The notes under the pieces were generated by a model that saw only the letters and a program-made list of their open reading frames with translations, searched no databases and was not told the DNA's origin. The translations under genes and the position numbers were made by a program. A DNA stretch of 64,000 nt, taken from contig OY821518.1 in NCBI GenBank assembly GCA_963682025.1, positions 34,911,059-34,975,058 of the forward strand, given 5' to 3'. Origin of the DNA: Cordilura impudica (lineage: Eukaryota; Arthropoda; Insecta; Diptera; Scathophagidae). Positions 35,934-47,240 of the stretch are shown here, one piece after another; position 1 is the stretch's first letter; every line of letters begins with the position of its first letter.

Positions 35934-36338
35934 ACAAAGTTTTTGTTAAAACTCTTTCTTTCCTTATGCATATGAGTTTTGAATCTCTCCGTGATTGTGC
36001 GTGACATTTCGTGACTATTTTAAAATTAATCTTTGGTCACAAGAAGTCTATGAATCAAGTTTCAGATTAATTGGATGAGGGAAATCCGTTTTAAATCTCT
36101 CAGTGACTGTGTCAGACCATGCGTGACTGTGCGTGACTAAGTCAAAGTTAATCTTTTTTTCCACAGCAAATGTATGTACCAAGTTTCAGATCTATCGGAT
36201 AAGGGGAACTGATATTTAGATCACGCGGTAACTATGCGTGATTATGCGTGACTACCCCAAAATAGTCTGTAGTCACAACAAGACTATTGGCCAAGTTTCA
36301 GATCAATTGGATAAGGGAAATTGGGTTGCCACAGAGTT
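35934..36338 (+). mobile_element. GTCACGCACAGTCACG tandem-unit repeat, copy 3
   Basis: Begins ACCCAAAAAAACAAAG, then AAAACTCTTTCTTTCC. It keeps about three internal units (GTGACTGTGCGTGACTAAG, CCAAGTTTCAGAT) and stops at GGGTTGCCACAGAGTTT without the GACAGACA tract, so it is truncated. Inserted in the satellite. Confidence 0.6.
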
Positions 36339-37165
36339 TAAAAAAAGACTATAAAAAAGTGTTTGTTTTAAATCTACATTTCATGAAAAGCACATTTAAT
36401 ATTTTTATACTTTTTTAACAATGCAAGTTTTTTTGAAAAAATTTTTTTAAAAAAGTATATTTTTTGAAAAAGTACATTTCATTAAAAAGTATTTTTGCTT
36501 GAAAATGACTTTGCCTTAATATATTAAAAAAAAAAAAAAAATAGCTCTTCTTTAAAGTACTTTTTCTTAAAAAGCACTTTTTCTTAAAAAAATACCTTTT
36601 GTCGAAAATATTTTTTTTAAAAAGTACCTCTTTTTATAAAGTACCTTTCGTTAAAAAGTACCTCTTTTTATAAAGTACCTTTCATTAAAAAGTAAATCTT
36701 TTTAAAAAGTACCTGACAACGAAATGTCTTAGTCGTATGTTCTTGTATTTATTTATTCATTCATTTATTTGTTTAAATTTATTTAAGTGCGTATGCATAT
36801 TTAATATTTTAATTTAATTTTTTAAATTTGTATCACATAACTTACTAACTAAGTAAATTTTTTGAACAAAACAGCTTTTCCCACAAAAGGAGTTTTACCC
36901 AAAAATATGTTTTCCCAAAAAAGTGAATTTTCCTAAAAAAAGTAAATTTTCCTAAAAAAATACCTTTTCGTAAAAAAGTAAATTTTCGTAGGACTGTACC
37001 TATTCATAAAAAAAGTAGCTTTTCGTAAAAATTTACGTTTTCTAAAAAGAAAATATTCTTAAAAAAACTACATATTTATAAAAAAGTGCATTTTCTTTAA
37101 AAATAAATTTTTTTGAACGAGTGAATTTTCTTAAAAGTACTTTTTCCTTTATTTACTTAAAAATG
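36339..37165. repeat. GTAC satellite array, segment 2b
   Basis: The same reverse-orientation units continue. Around 36715-36850 there is a stretch without units (ACGAAATGTCTTAGTCGTATG, TTTATTTATTCATTCATTTA). The last units (37117-37160) are part of a segment repeated at 47170-47240. Confidence 0.82.
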
Positions 37166-37174
37166 GAGTTATCA

Positions 37175-37745
37175 GAGAGTAAAAGGAATTTTTGATAAGA
37201 AATTTATAATCATATTTTGTGTTTCAAGAGTCAACAGGCACCTAAGCCCTCTTGCAACAGGAACTTCAATAAGAAGTTCCAACTCCGACTGCGATTTCAT
37301 ATGGTGGAATTTTTAAAGCCGACTACTACTCGAAATCTGACTCTGCTGCTAAATATATAATATGAAAATATTTATCAAAACAATGAAAATTCTGCTGTAT
37401 GTAATTATGTAACTGAATCAATATAAAATTTTATTTTTGAAATATTTTATTTATTTTAATAATTCTTTTAATAATTCACAAAATACTATAAGCTTAAAAA
37501 AAAAAAACAAAAAAAAACAAATCTAAAGTTTGTCTTTTTAACTAGGATAGCTTCCATAATAACTGGCTTCATTGATGCTGTCAAATCGGATCTCTTGATT
37601 CTGAGTGCAGAAACTAATATTTCTGCGGAGGCTTGTGTCAGTGGCAATGCCGCACAGTGAGATGGCTTCATATATTTTTGTGCAAAAAATATAAGGAGTA
37701 GTCCAAGATCATTAAAAGTTGGCAATAAACGTTATGTTAACTAAA
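37175..37745 (-). mobile_element. hAT relic with GACTCGGAGT-type ends, copy 1
   Basis: A stretch near 37280-37350 has AGTTCCAACTCCGACTGCG and CTGACTCTGCTGCT, resembling subterminal sequence of hAT families with GAGTCGGAGTCG ends. It is followed by a decayed transposase end at 37540-37725. The block including neighbouring satellite is duplicated at about 47170-47650. The true ends are not resolved. Confidence 0.45.
37540..37725 (-). pseudogene. hAT transposase C-terminal dimerisation fragment
   Basis: The minus-strand frame reads YMKPSHCAALPLTQASAEIL, then VSALRIKRSDLTASMKPVIM and EAILVKKTNFRF. This parallels the hAT dimerisation signature 'LPLTQ.S.ERLFSALRIIKSDLR.SM.....E.ILFL+.N', with the conserved 'ER.FS' changed to 'EIL'. 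Only the C-terminus survives. Confidence 0.55.
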
Positions 37746-37819
37746 TGAAGAAAAAATGGAATTTCACCTAAACGTCCACGCCCACGCCCAACGCCCACCG
37801 GCCGAACAGTCCAAATTGA

Positions 37820-38232
37820 TTTTTATACCCTATACCACTATGTGGTTTGGGTATAATGACTTTGTGCTGCTGTTTGTAACAACCAAAAATATTTGACCTA
37901 CACCCATCTTTAATTATACCGATCGAATCAGAATCACTATCTGATTCGATTTAACGATGTCCGTCCGTCCGTCCGTCTGTGTGTCCATGTAAAGCTTGTA
38001 ATCAAAGTGCAGGTCGCAAATATGAATATAATTTGATGAAATTTGGTATTTGATTTTTTCTCGGCCATGGGATGAACGCTGTTGAAATTGGTGAGAATCG
38101 GCCCATGTTCAGACCTAGCCCCCATACAAATGACCCCTATGAAATCAACATATATTGCCATAAGATCCAAACTATTATACATATCTTAGTCAAATTGGGT
38201 TTGCATGTATATATTACATCCATTAATCAGTA
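37820..38232 (-). mobile_element. mini-me/DINE-like element, 3' part, split by Transib
   Basis: Reverse orientation: starts with the 3' hairpin (TATACCCTATACCACTATGTGG), then the GTCC core (37961-37978) and the body up to ATTACATCCATTAATCAGTA. The second half resumes after the Transib, at 42085, with CAGTAGTCCAAAAATGAT. Comparison with the uninterrupted copy at 44217 confirms that one site was split. Confidence 0.8.
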
Positions 38233-41200
38233 CACATTGGGGCCAAATGAATGAAAAGTGGCGATTAATTCAAAATATGAACTTTAAAATTCATGATCGT
38301 GTTTGGTACCGGGTGAAAGTGGATAAAATTCTGCATCACTAATTGCAAAAATTATACTTTTAAGTTGTTTGCTTTAGTTGAAGTGAGCACTTAAAGTTGA
38401 ATAATTGTTATTTTTTTTGTGTATATTGAAAAAAAGTGAAAATTTTGATATTTCAATTGATAATTTTTTCTATTAATACTTCTAAAAGTTAAATTTTTAT
38501 AATGGAACCGTCAACTTCAGGTAGTTTGCTATATAGTGCATGTTTTTTTGTTTAAATAAATGTTTTAAAAATATTAACTGTTAATAAAATAAAATTAGCC
38601 CAAAAATGGGCTATTTTTGATTTATATATGGAGTTTCAACAACTTTGTTCGTGAGCTTGCGTAAAATCGTCTAAATAGTGTTATAATATCAGATCTCAAC
38701 TAATAAACCCCAAAATATTTTTTTGCGATTTTTTGCGATTTTTGAGTTATGCTTGTTTTTGTGAAATAACTCAAGATGCTAAAAATCCACAAATATGAAA
38801 AAAAAAAAAAACAAAACAAAACATCAAGTTGTTTTTACTTTGTTTTGTCATTATTTTCGTTATAGTAGTTGTTATTGTAGCTAAAAAATGTGTTGTTAAT
38901 TAGAGATGGGGGCGTGAGTAACTTTAATTCACACATGCTCACGTGATTGCGTATGTTGGGTTTATTTACTATGAATAAAACTAATTAAATTATTTTACAT
39001 GTGTTTATGATATTTCAATGAATTTTACTTAAACATTTGTTAATTTTAAATTATTAGAAAATTGTATATGGCACAAGTGCACTATTTTGAAAAATTGAAG
39101 GAGGTCACGCTCCCATCCCTATTTATTATTGTCATTTATTTGAGTCCTACATAATAACTGTTGGTCATATACATGCATCATACGAGTAAAGTTTTAATTT
39201 TGTTTTAAGCTGGTGATATCAATCTACTAATATAATGATAATACATTTTTAAGAATTTCTATCCATCCGTAGGGTATTATTGATTCGGTACTGACACGTT
39301 TATTTATTGTTTTAGTTGTCAATGTTTTGTGATGTGATGTTACACATTTAAAGTGTTGTGAAAGTGTAAATTATTCGGTACAGGGTTAAAGGAATTACTT
39401 TTTGCAAATTTTAAACGAATAGAAATCTTATTAATTTTAGGAACATGTCCCAAAACAATTTTCATTCCTCGTCATGAGTTGCATAATTTTATGAGGAGTG
39501 CAGAACCTAAATCACTTCAGGATAAATTTAAACTTTTGAGATGGGAAGTAATAAAACGTGTCGACCCTTCGGATATGGTAGATTTTATGACAAGGTTTCA
39601 TAATTTTTGCTCTAGCTATGAGATTCGGTGGCAAAAATGTCATAGAAAGAATGAAATTTTTGTAAAAAATAATAAGAATTGGCTGGATGCCTCAATCTCA
39701 TTCAGTCCACCACCAGAACCACAACAAAAAAGAGGTCGCAATGATCTCTCATTTGAAGAGTGCAAAGAAAAAACAAAAGTTAAGAAATGTAAAGACATAA
39801 GAGATCAAATTTCTTTGCCTGTTTTGGCTTACGCCACACAAATGAGCTTGAGAGCTGTTGGAAAAATAGATGAGTCGAAAATTGTTAAGGAAATAATATC
39901 ATCTCCAACAAAAGCCCAAAAATACCGAAAAAGTATAGAACAGGTACCACCACAGCAGTTAACTCCGGATGAAGCTCTGTCCGTTTTGGTAGAAGCGAAG
40001 CTAAGTCGCCACCAATATAATGTTATTAGAAAGGTTGCACCTGAGAAATTTCCATCATATAAATTGGTCCAAAGTGCTAAGAAAAAATGTTACCCAAAGG
40101 GAGAACAAATGAAAATTTCTGAAACATCAGCGCAAGTTAGCCTACAAGGAATATTGGATCATACCACTGAACGCCTTTTGTCGGTTAAAAATGCAGATTT
40201 AAATTCGTTAGACAACGAATAAATCGAAAAAATTACTTTATACACTAAGTGGGGCTTTGACGGAAGTTCAGGGCATAGTTCTTACAAACAAGCCTTTCAT
40301 GACAGTAATGCATCTGATTCTTCTGTATTTATTACGTCAATTGTACCATTAAAATTAGTTTGTAAAAACAAAATCATTTGGCATAATCCTCGACCGTCTT
40401 CAACTAGGTTTTGCAGGCCATTAAAAATTGAATTTATGAAAGAAACGGTCAACAGTATTAAAACAGAAAGAGAAAGAGTGGAGACAGAAAAAAATGCTCT
40501 TATCGATACAGTGATATCAGTTGGAGAAAGAAAGATAAAAGTGAACCACAAACTAATTCTCGTTATGATTGACGGTAAAGTGTGTAACGCGATTACAGAC
40601 ACAAAGTCCACACAAAAGTGCTACATATGTGGCGCTACCAGCAAGGAGTTCAACAATATTGAACAAATGATTTCTAGAGATTCCAACGTAGACTTCATGG
40701 AGTTCGGTTTGTCTGTCCTACATGGCTGGATAAGATTTTTTGAATGTCTTATTCACTTGGCATATAAACTTCCAATTCAAAAATGGCAGGCAAGAAGTGA
40801 CGAAGAAAAAAAAATTATTGCTGAAACTAAAAGTCGTATTCAACGCGAATTTAAAAAGAGAACGGGATTGATCATTGATCAACCAAAACCTGGTTTTGGT
40901 AACTCTAATGACGGGAATACTGCAAGACGTTTTTTTAAGAATGCAGAAGTATCTGCTGAAATTACTTATATTGATTTAGAGTTGATCAAAAATATGCACA
41001 CAATATTAATTGTAGTTTCTAGTGGTATTGAGGTCAACATTGAAAAATTTACAAACTTCGCCAATAACACTGCCAGGCTATTTGTGAAAAAATATCCATG
41101 GTACTATATGCCTCCTACTCTTCACAAATATTTCATTCATGGGCCTGAAATTATATCATTATCGCCATTGCCAATTGGTCAGCTAACCGAAGAGTCTCAG

Positions 41201-42084
41201 GAAGCCAGAAATAAAGATTTTAAAAGTTATAGGGAGAATTTTGCCCGTAAATGCAGTCGAGAAAAAACAATGGAAGATATCTTTAATAGATTTCTCTTAA
41301 GTTCAGATCCGTTTATAACAAGCATGAACAATAGTTCTAAAAAGAAAAAAGAGCTAATGCCAAAATCTGCATTGGAGTTGCTTGTAGTTCCCAGCAATCA
41401 AAATAACAATGATGAAGATGGAGATGAAGATGGAGATGAAGATGGAGATGAAGATGAAGATGAAGATGGAGATGAAGATTAAGATTATTGTAACGAATTA
41501 ATTTATGATTATGAAATTGAATGTGAAGTAAATACTAACATTGAAGGTAATAATGATTATAATAAAAAATTGTTGTTTTCAAAAAAAAAAAAAAAAAATA
41601 GAATAACCGAATTTAATTAAATTTTTTTTAAATAGTGTGTTTATGGTTATTTATCAATAAAAAAAACAATTAGATTCTCAAATGTTTAATTTTTGAGCAA
41701 AATTTTAAAATTTCGAGAAAAAAGGTATGATTTTAATTTAAAAATTTTCTAATAAAAATACATATAAAATATTTATTCCTTATTATTTTTAAAAATATTA
41801 CTTATTTTTCTTACAGTACATTTAGTATGCTTTTGCAATTTAATTGAATAATTTATAGCGCACCGTTCCAAAGTTACAGCAAAAAATGTGAAAAAAGAGG
41901 ATTTTTTACAGAACACAAAATGGCCCATAAAGGGTTAAAAAATATGTTTTTTCACTCTGTTTTTTTTTTTAAATGTTGGGTTTTTATGTATTTATAAATA
42001 TCCATTAATAAAAAATATTTTTTTTTTTTAAATTATGACTTCTATGAATTAATCGCCACTTTTCATGCATTTGGCCCCACTGTG
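38233..42084 (+). mobile_element. Transib transposon, 3.85 kb, nearly intact
   Basis: Terminal inverted repeats of about 40 bp with two mismatches: left from 38233 (CACATTGGGGCCAAATG), right ending at 42084 (inverse CACAGTGGGGCCAAATG). A perfect 5-bp target duplication CAGTA lies at 38228-38232 and 42085-42089. The CACAGTG-type heptamer, the 5-bp duplication and a RAG1-like transposase identify Transib. At 23 bp after the heptamer both ends carry GATTAATTC. The coding region occupies 38502-41482. Inserted in a mini-me-like element. Confidence 0.92.
38502..41482 (+). pseudogene. Transib transposase (RAG1-core-like), one nonsense codon
   Basis: A small exon 1 (38502-38520, MEPSTSG split in phase 1) joins across a GT..AG intron (38521-39440) to one long frame 39441-41482, about 686 codons in all. 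A single in-frame TAA (40220-40222, just after SLDNE) interrupts it. Landmarks: WGFDGSSGHSSYKQ with catalytic Asp 1 (40259-40261); VMIDGKVCN with Asp 2 (40571-40573); CYICGA with the zinc Cys pair; GNSNDGNTARRFF; MPPTLHKYFIHG with the H-x4-H zinc ligands; and TEESQEARNKDF with the probable catalytic Glu (41201-41203). These correspond to the DDE and zinc ligands of the RAG1 core. The tail is an acidic run coded by 12-bp repeats (41411-41481). Such enzymes cut and paste the element in the nucleus. Apart from the stop nothing looks damaged. Confidence 0.9.
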
Positions 42085-42456
42085 CAGTAGTCCAAAAATG
42101 ATCCCTGTTGGATAACTCTTAGTCAAAGGCCCCATATAGAGCTGCTTCCCGATCTTCACTTAAATCTATCAAAAAACAAAAATATTGCACAGATTTTTCT
42201 CAAATTTGGTTTGCATATATTTTTTCAAAGTATAAGTGACTTTCCAAATATGGTCAGGATCGGTCCATTTTTCGACCTAGTCCCCGTTTAAATATAGTAT
42301 CCGATATGAACTTTTTCATATCTGCAGCGAAAAAAATTAATAAAAATGCCATTCAAATTTGGTTTATGCATATTTGCTATATCCAATTAGTTGGATAACC
42401 ATGGTATATGGTATCGTATAGTCGGGCTAGACCGACTATAATTTTCTTACTTGTTT
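42085..42456 (-). mobile_element. mini-me/DINE-like element, 5' part (second half)
   Basis: Continues the element split by the Transib: AGTCCAAAAATGATCCC, CTGCTTCCCGATCTTCAC, ATATGAACTTTTTCATATC. It ends with the terminal palindrome (42417-42440, one mismatch) and ATTTTCTTACTTGTTT. Confidence 0.8.
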
Positions 42457-42614
42457 TGCATAAAATTGTTCCTATCCAAGCGAAAATCTTTAAATATACA
42501 CACACTTTCTAGAATAAACAAAAGATGAATATCCAAATTTCTGAATATTCATATATACACATAAAAATATTCGTTAATAAGTATAATCAAACTGAATCCA
42601 AAATAATCAAACTT

Positions 42615-43154
42615 TTTATTCATCAACTATCATTTCTTTAACTACATCATTTAGCTCTAAAAGCTGTTTTTGAGGTTGACGTCTTATACTACTTATGTAT
42701 GGATCAGATGATTCAAGCAAACGGTGAAAACATCAGGATTTGTTGAAATTCTATTGTAATTTCTAGAAAACATTAATCTATACTTCTTGTAATCTTTATT
42801 ACGTGCTTATTCTGCTTCTTCGGAGAGCATACCCATAGGGAGTACTGCTGCATCAATTATGTCTTTTCCGTGTATTAGTATTTTATGGCTCATTATTTGA
42901 AGAACAATTCGGAAGCGATCTATAAGTCCTTCATTAATACATGTTATATCAGCAACAAGTGCAGGGTTGGAAAAGAAACGCCTTGATGTATTTCTATCGT
43001 TCGAAGTACCAAATCCATGTACTTCAAATATATGTAAAAAAAAATTGTTATGGTATTCAAAATTCACAATAAGAAATTTTTTTCGGAACACACTTTTTAA
43101 CCAAGCATCATTTTTCTTTAAGAAATACGTATTTTTTGGTGCGATTCCTCCCAC
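42615..43154 (-). pseudogene. Transib transposase relic, C-terminal half
   Basis: The minus-strand frame contains GFGTSNDRNTSRRFF, then SNPALVADITCINEGLIDRF and RIVLQIMSHKILIHGKDIID, then AAVLPMGMLSEEAE. It then breaks and resumes downstream (about 42730-42615) as SSDPYISSIRRQPQKQLLEL. This is colinear with the Transib C-terminal half, but the segment between IVLQIMS and HKILIHG is deleted (about 30 residues) and the rest of the protein is absent. No terminal repeats could be paired. The element belongs to a lineage distinct from the 38 kb copy. Confidence 0.75.
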
Positions 43155-43159
43155 CGTTT

Positions 43160-44216
43160 AGAAAAGTGACTAAGAAATCGCTTCTGAATTGCTTTTTTCA
43201 CTATTTAGATTTCATTAATCGTAAGCATCGAGTTTTTGCTGTTATAAAATCGATAAATAAATCAACATTATTACCGCAATTAATAATTATCTTACACAAT
43301 TCACTATATGGTATAAAAAATGAACTCATTTTATTAATTATATTTGACTATTTTATAAATCAAGAATAGTTGCGTACGTTAATCGAATCATATGGTTTTG
43401 TTTTTCCTATTTCGTTATGCACTTTTTTGGAATTGGTCTCAATTAGTTGAACATTTTCTTGTAATTGATAATTTCAATATCATTACAAAGTTTAAGCCAA
43501 AGTGTACGCAACACATTTTGTTACAAACTTACGCTGCAAAATTCGTGACCTTTTACAGAAAATTTATAAGTTTGTTAACCGATCGGTGAGTGTCGGTGGA
43601 TTTTTTTTTGGGGAAATTCAAAGAATAGACTCTCACCCTTCATTCTGTTGTAGTATGAAGACGAAGGTAGCCGAAGCTAACTTCTTTTTTTTTCCAAGGA
43701 ATAGCGCAAATACTGAATTTTATAAAGCCATTTTAATTTACTCATATCTACTAAACTGCTAATGCAATCCATATAACTTTTTTGTAAAATAAACAGAAGA
43801 TGCTATGATTTAATAAAAACGACATTAAAATTTTGGCAGGTAATATATCTTACATGCATAAGCTACTTAGTTGCATGAAAATTTTCATCAATTTTCATTT
43901 TACAATATTTAAGTGTTTTCACTAGATTGTTTCTAAGTTAAAATATTACTTTTTACTGAGAAATTTTATTGATTCTTCTTAATGAAACACTTGTCTATAA
44001 AACTGCATCATTTGCTTTTTGAAAAGTAATTGTCGAAAAATTGTTTTTTTTGCCAACAAAATACCACTGTGTGCCGTGGCGACATAATCGTGGAATTGCA
44101 TCTTTTATTGCTAAATTTGAAGAAGGGCTCAAATTTCTCTACTAAATTTAAGCGGCGACGTTTGAACTGCTCCTGCTCGTCTAAATATTTTTCAAATCAT
44201 CATGCGTATATAAGTA
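43160..44216. other. Stretch without recognisable genes
   Basis: Small plus-strand frames (43136-43369, 43392-43589, 43502-43762) show no motif. CACTGTG at 44065-44071 could be a Transib end, but no matching partner was found. Confidence 0.35.
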
Positions 44217-44980
44217 TTTTTATACCCTATACCACTATGTGGTTTGGGTATAATGACTTTGTGCTGCTGTTTGTAACAACCAAAAATATTTGACCTAGAC
44301 CCATCTTTAATTATACCGATCGAATCAGAATCACTTTCTGAGTTGATTTAACAATGTCCGTCCGTCCGTCCGTCCGTCTGTGTGTCCATGTAAAGCTTGT
44401 AATCAAACTGCAGGTCGCAAATATGAATATATTTTGACGAAATTTGGTATATAAGCTTTTATCGGGCGGGTGAGAATCGGTCCATGTTCAGACCTAGCCC
44501 CCATACAAATTACCCATATGAAATCGACATAAATTGCCATAAGATCCAAATTGTCATATAGATCTTACTCAAATTGGGTTTGTATGCGTTCATTACATCC
44601 ACTAATGAGTAGTCCAAAAATGATGCCTTTGCCCCCATATAGAGCTGCTTCCCGATCTTCAGTTAAATCTATTAAAAAACAAAAATATTGCACTGATTCT
44701 TCTCAAATTTTGTTTGTACATATTTTTGCAAAATACAAGAGACTTTACCAAACATGATCAGGATCGGTCCATTTTTGGACCTAGCCCCTTTATAGATATA
44801 GCATCCGATATGAACTTTTTTATATCTGCAGCCAAAAAAATTAATAAAAATCCCTCTCAAATTTGGTTTTTGCTTATTTTCTATGTCCAGTTAGTTGGGC
44901 CTAAGAGATAGGGTTTCTAAACGCATGGTATAGGGTATCGTATAGTCGGTCTAGACCGACTATAATTTTCTTACTTGTTT
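44217..44980 (-). mobile_element. mini-me/DINE-like element, complete copy
   Basis: Complete in reverse orientation: 3' hairpin at 44217-44250, GTCC core at 44357-44378, palindrome at 44941-44964, end ATTTTCTTACTTGTTT. The body is nearly identical to the 4959-5750 copy over most of its length; a short block near the 'CATCCCATGGCC' part is replaced by TTATCGGGCGGG. Confidence 0.78.
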
Positions 44981-45222
44981 GAATTTAATTTTGTGTTCAA
45001 ATAACAAAATTTATTTTTTTAAAATTCAATTGATGTCTTCTATTTCGAGTTATTATTTCCGACGTTATAATATGAGTTTCTGAAATTCAATAAATATTTT
45101 CTAATTTGTAATTGGTAATCTGAATACTAGTTTTTATGTTTATATTTTCTTTAATTTGAATGGAAAATTTAAAAGGTGCAATTTTGCATTTATGTGAATA
45201 ATAACACGGTGTTACAGTCAAT
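44981..45222. other. Short AT-rich spacer
   Basis: Nothing recognisable. Confidence 0.35.
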
Positions 45223-46245
45223 ATGCACTTTTGAAGAGACCTAGTGTAGGTTGTAGGCCTTGTTGAGTAGATCATTTGTCCATTTTTTGAATTTTCAATA
45301 CACCCTCAAAATCTGAAGTTATGTCCAAAAAACGTTTTTTTAGGACTTTATGGACTTAAATATTTTTAACTTTTTCAGTTGTGGGTCGATTTTAAATTTT
45401 TTAACGGTTTTGGAAAGATGACTAACTAAGCTTTCCAAATATATATATATGTTTACACTTGTAAAAAACCCATGTGGAAAAAACACCCCAACTATTTCAA
45501 ATTTCCAGTTTTTTCGTGAGCTTTTTCAACTTTGGCGCCTTTTTTTTCCTAAACATTGTTTGGGAACATATGTTTTTATTATTTTTATTTGAAAGCACAT
45601 TTAGTAATGAGTAAATTGACACCTTGTTTTTTTTTATAATTTACACATTTTTAATATTTTACACATTTTTAAAATTTCTTTATATTTAACTATACCACGT
45701 GTTTTTTTAAGTAAAAAATAACTGTAAAAATGTTTGCATATAAAACAGTTTATATACATAGCATATACTAGGAAAAATTATATCTGTATATTTAAATAAA
45801 AATTTTGTACCACTAACAATTATTAACCAATTTTAAAAAACAAGGTGTCAATTTAGTTATTACTAAATGTGCTTTCAAATAAAAATAATAAAAACATATG
45901 TTCCCAAACAATGTCTAGGAAAAAGAAGGCGCCTAAGTTGAACAAGCTCACCAAAAAACTGGAAATTTGAAATATTTGGGGTATTATTTCCACATGGGTT
46001 TGTTGAAAATATAAACATATATATATATTTGGAAAGCTTGGGTAGTCATCTTTCCAAAACCGTTAAAAAATTTAAAATCGACCCACAACTGAAAAAGTTA
46101 AAAATATTTAAGTCCATAAAGTCCTAAAAAAAACGTTTTTTGGACATAACTTCAGATTTTGAGGGTGTATTCAAAATTCTAAAAATGGATAAGTGATATA
46201 CTCAACAAGGCCTACAACCTACACTAGGTCTCTTCAAAAGTGCAT
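45223..46245. mobile_element. Foldback element with arms of about 410 bp
   Basis: The left arm (45223-45645) is the inverted copy of the right arm (45838-46245), beginning ATGCACTTTTGAAGAGACC. Landmarks present in both are AACCTACACTAGG, CAACAAGGCCTACAACC, CATAACTTCAGATTTTG, GACCCACAACTGAAAAAG, AAACCGTTAAAAAATT, GGAAAGCTT and CATATGTTCCCAAACAATG. The spacer is about 190 bp. There is no coding frame. Arm-to-arm identity is high, with occasional single-base differences. No clear target duplication was seen. Confidence 0.85.
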
Positions 46246-46734
46246 GCAATTTTTTCTATTTTGTGACATAGTGTAATGCTTTAGTAATTATAAACAATTT
46301 TTAAAAATTGTATGTAATCGCAATCAGATATTTGTAGGGAAAGCAGAATAATAATTTTATATAACTATGTAGAACTATTTTTAAAGCAAAAAAATACATT
46401 GCTTCTTCTTAACTCAGATCTGTGTATACTTTTATCATTGTTGTGTTTGATATCTAATTGAAAAAATTTACCATGACCAATCGATCGACATTTTGCAGGC
46501 GGGTTCTTGGCGATGACGAAAATAATCTTACAAAACTTTTTCTGTGATGTTTAAATAATGGAAATTTTTAAATTTTTCTACCAGAGTTGATAAAACAAAA
46601 AATGTACAAAGGGTTAGTATTTATTGTATTATTACCACAACGACCAGAAAATAACAAGTCCAGCTATGAAAACAATAGCATTTAGAATAACAACAAGAAT
46701 AATACAGAAACATATATTTTTTAAAATTTTTTTT
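46246..46734. other. AT-rich stretch, nothing recognised
   Basis: No supported gene or repeat. Confidence 0.35.
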
Positions 46735-47120
46735 TTAATTTTTCAGTGAATTCTCGGGACCTGTTAAACCGATTTTCGTGATTTTTCAAACAGAAACCTT
46801 CTCATGATGTTGGTCAATAATTCTTGTTATAAAGAGCTCCCCAGTTATCCTATGGAGGGCGTCATCGTCTTTTTTCAAGACTTTTTTACTTCTCAGGATG
46901 TTATTGAATTATTTATTATGCCAACGAGCATCCTAGTTGCCCGATTGAAGCCGTCATCGTGATTTCCACAGACGGACAGACGGACATCGCATTATCAACA
47001 CCGCTTGTTATAAGGATCACAAATATATATATTTTATGGGGTTCAAAATTTTTTTCTTATTATTACAAACGGAATGACAAACTTATATATACCCTCTGCA
47101 CACTGGAGTGGAGGGTATAA
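46735..47120 (+). mobile_element. Second mini-me-like family, one copy
   Basis: Different body from the common family (GAATTCTCGGGACCTGTTAA, then AAGAGCTCCCCAGTTATCC). It has the same plan: a GACGGACAGACGGAC core (46972-46985) and a 3' hairpin formed by TATACCCTCTGCAC, then TGGAGGGTATAAAA. Confidence 0.55.
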
Positions 47121-47240
47121 AAACGACATATTTTGAAAAAATTTTATCTTCTTCAAAAGTAAATTTTAGAAAACGTGAATTTTCTTAAAAGTACTTTTTC
47201 CTTAAAAAGTAACTTTTATTGCTTAAAGATGGAGTTAAGT
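47121..47240. repeat. GTAC satellite remnant
   Basis: Units such as TTTTCTTAAAAGTACTTTTT joined to the duplicated hAT relic. Almost the same junction exists at 37117-37165. Confidence 0.6.

Noticed and set aside
37801..37990. Possible promoter or regulatory elements in TATACCC hairpins
   Set aside because: These are terminal hairpins of the mini-me-like repeat, present at every copy, and not linked to any gene.
44065..44071. CACTGTG followed by TGCCG as a possible end of the 42.6 kb Transib relic
   Set aside because: No matching inverted end was found on the other side; a 7-bp match is expected by chance.
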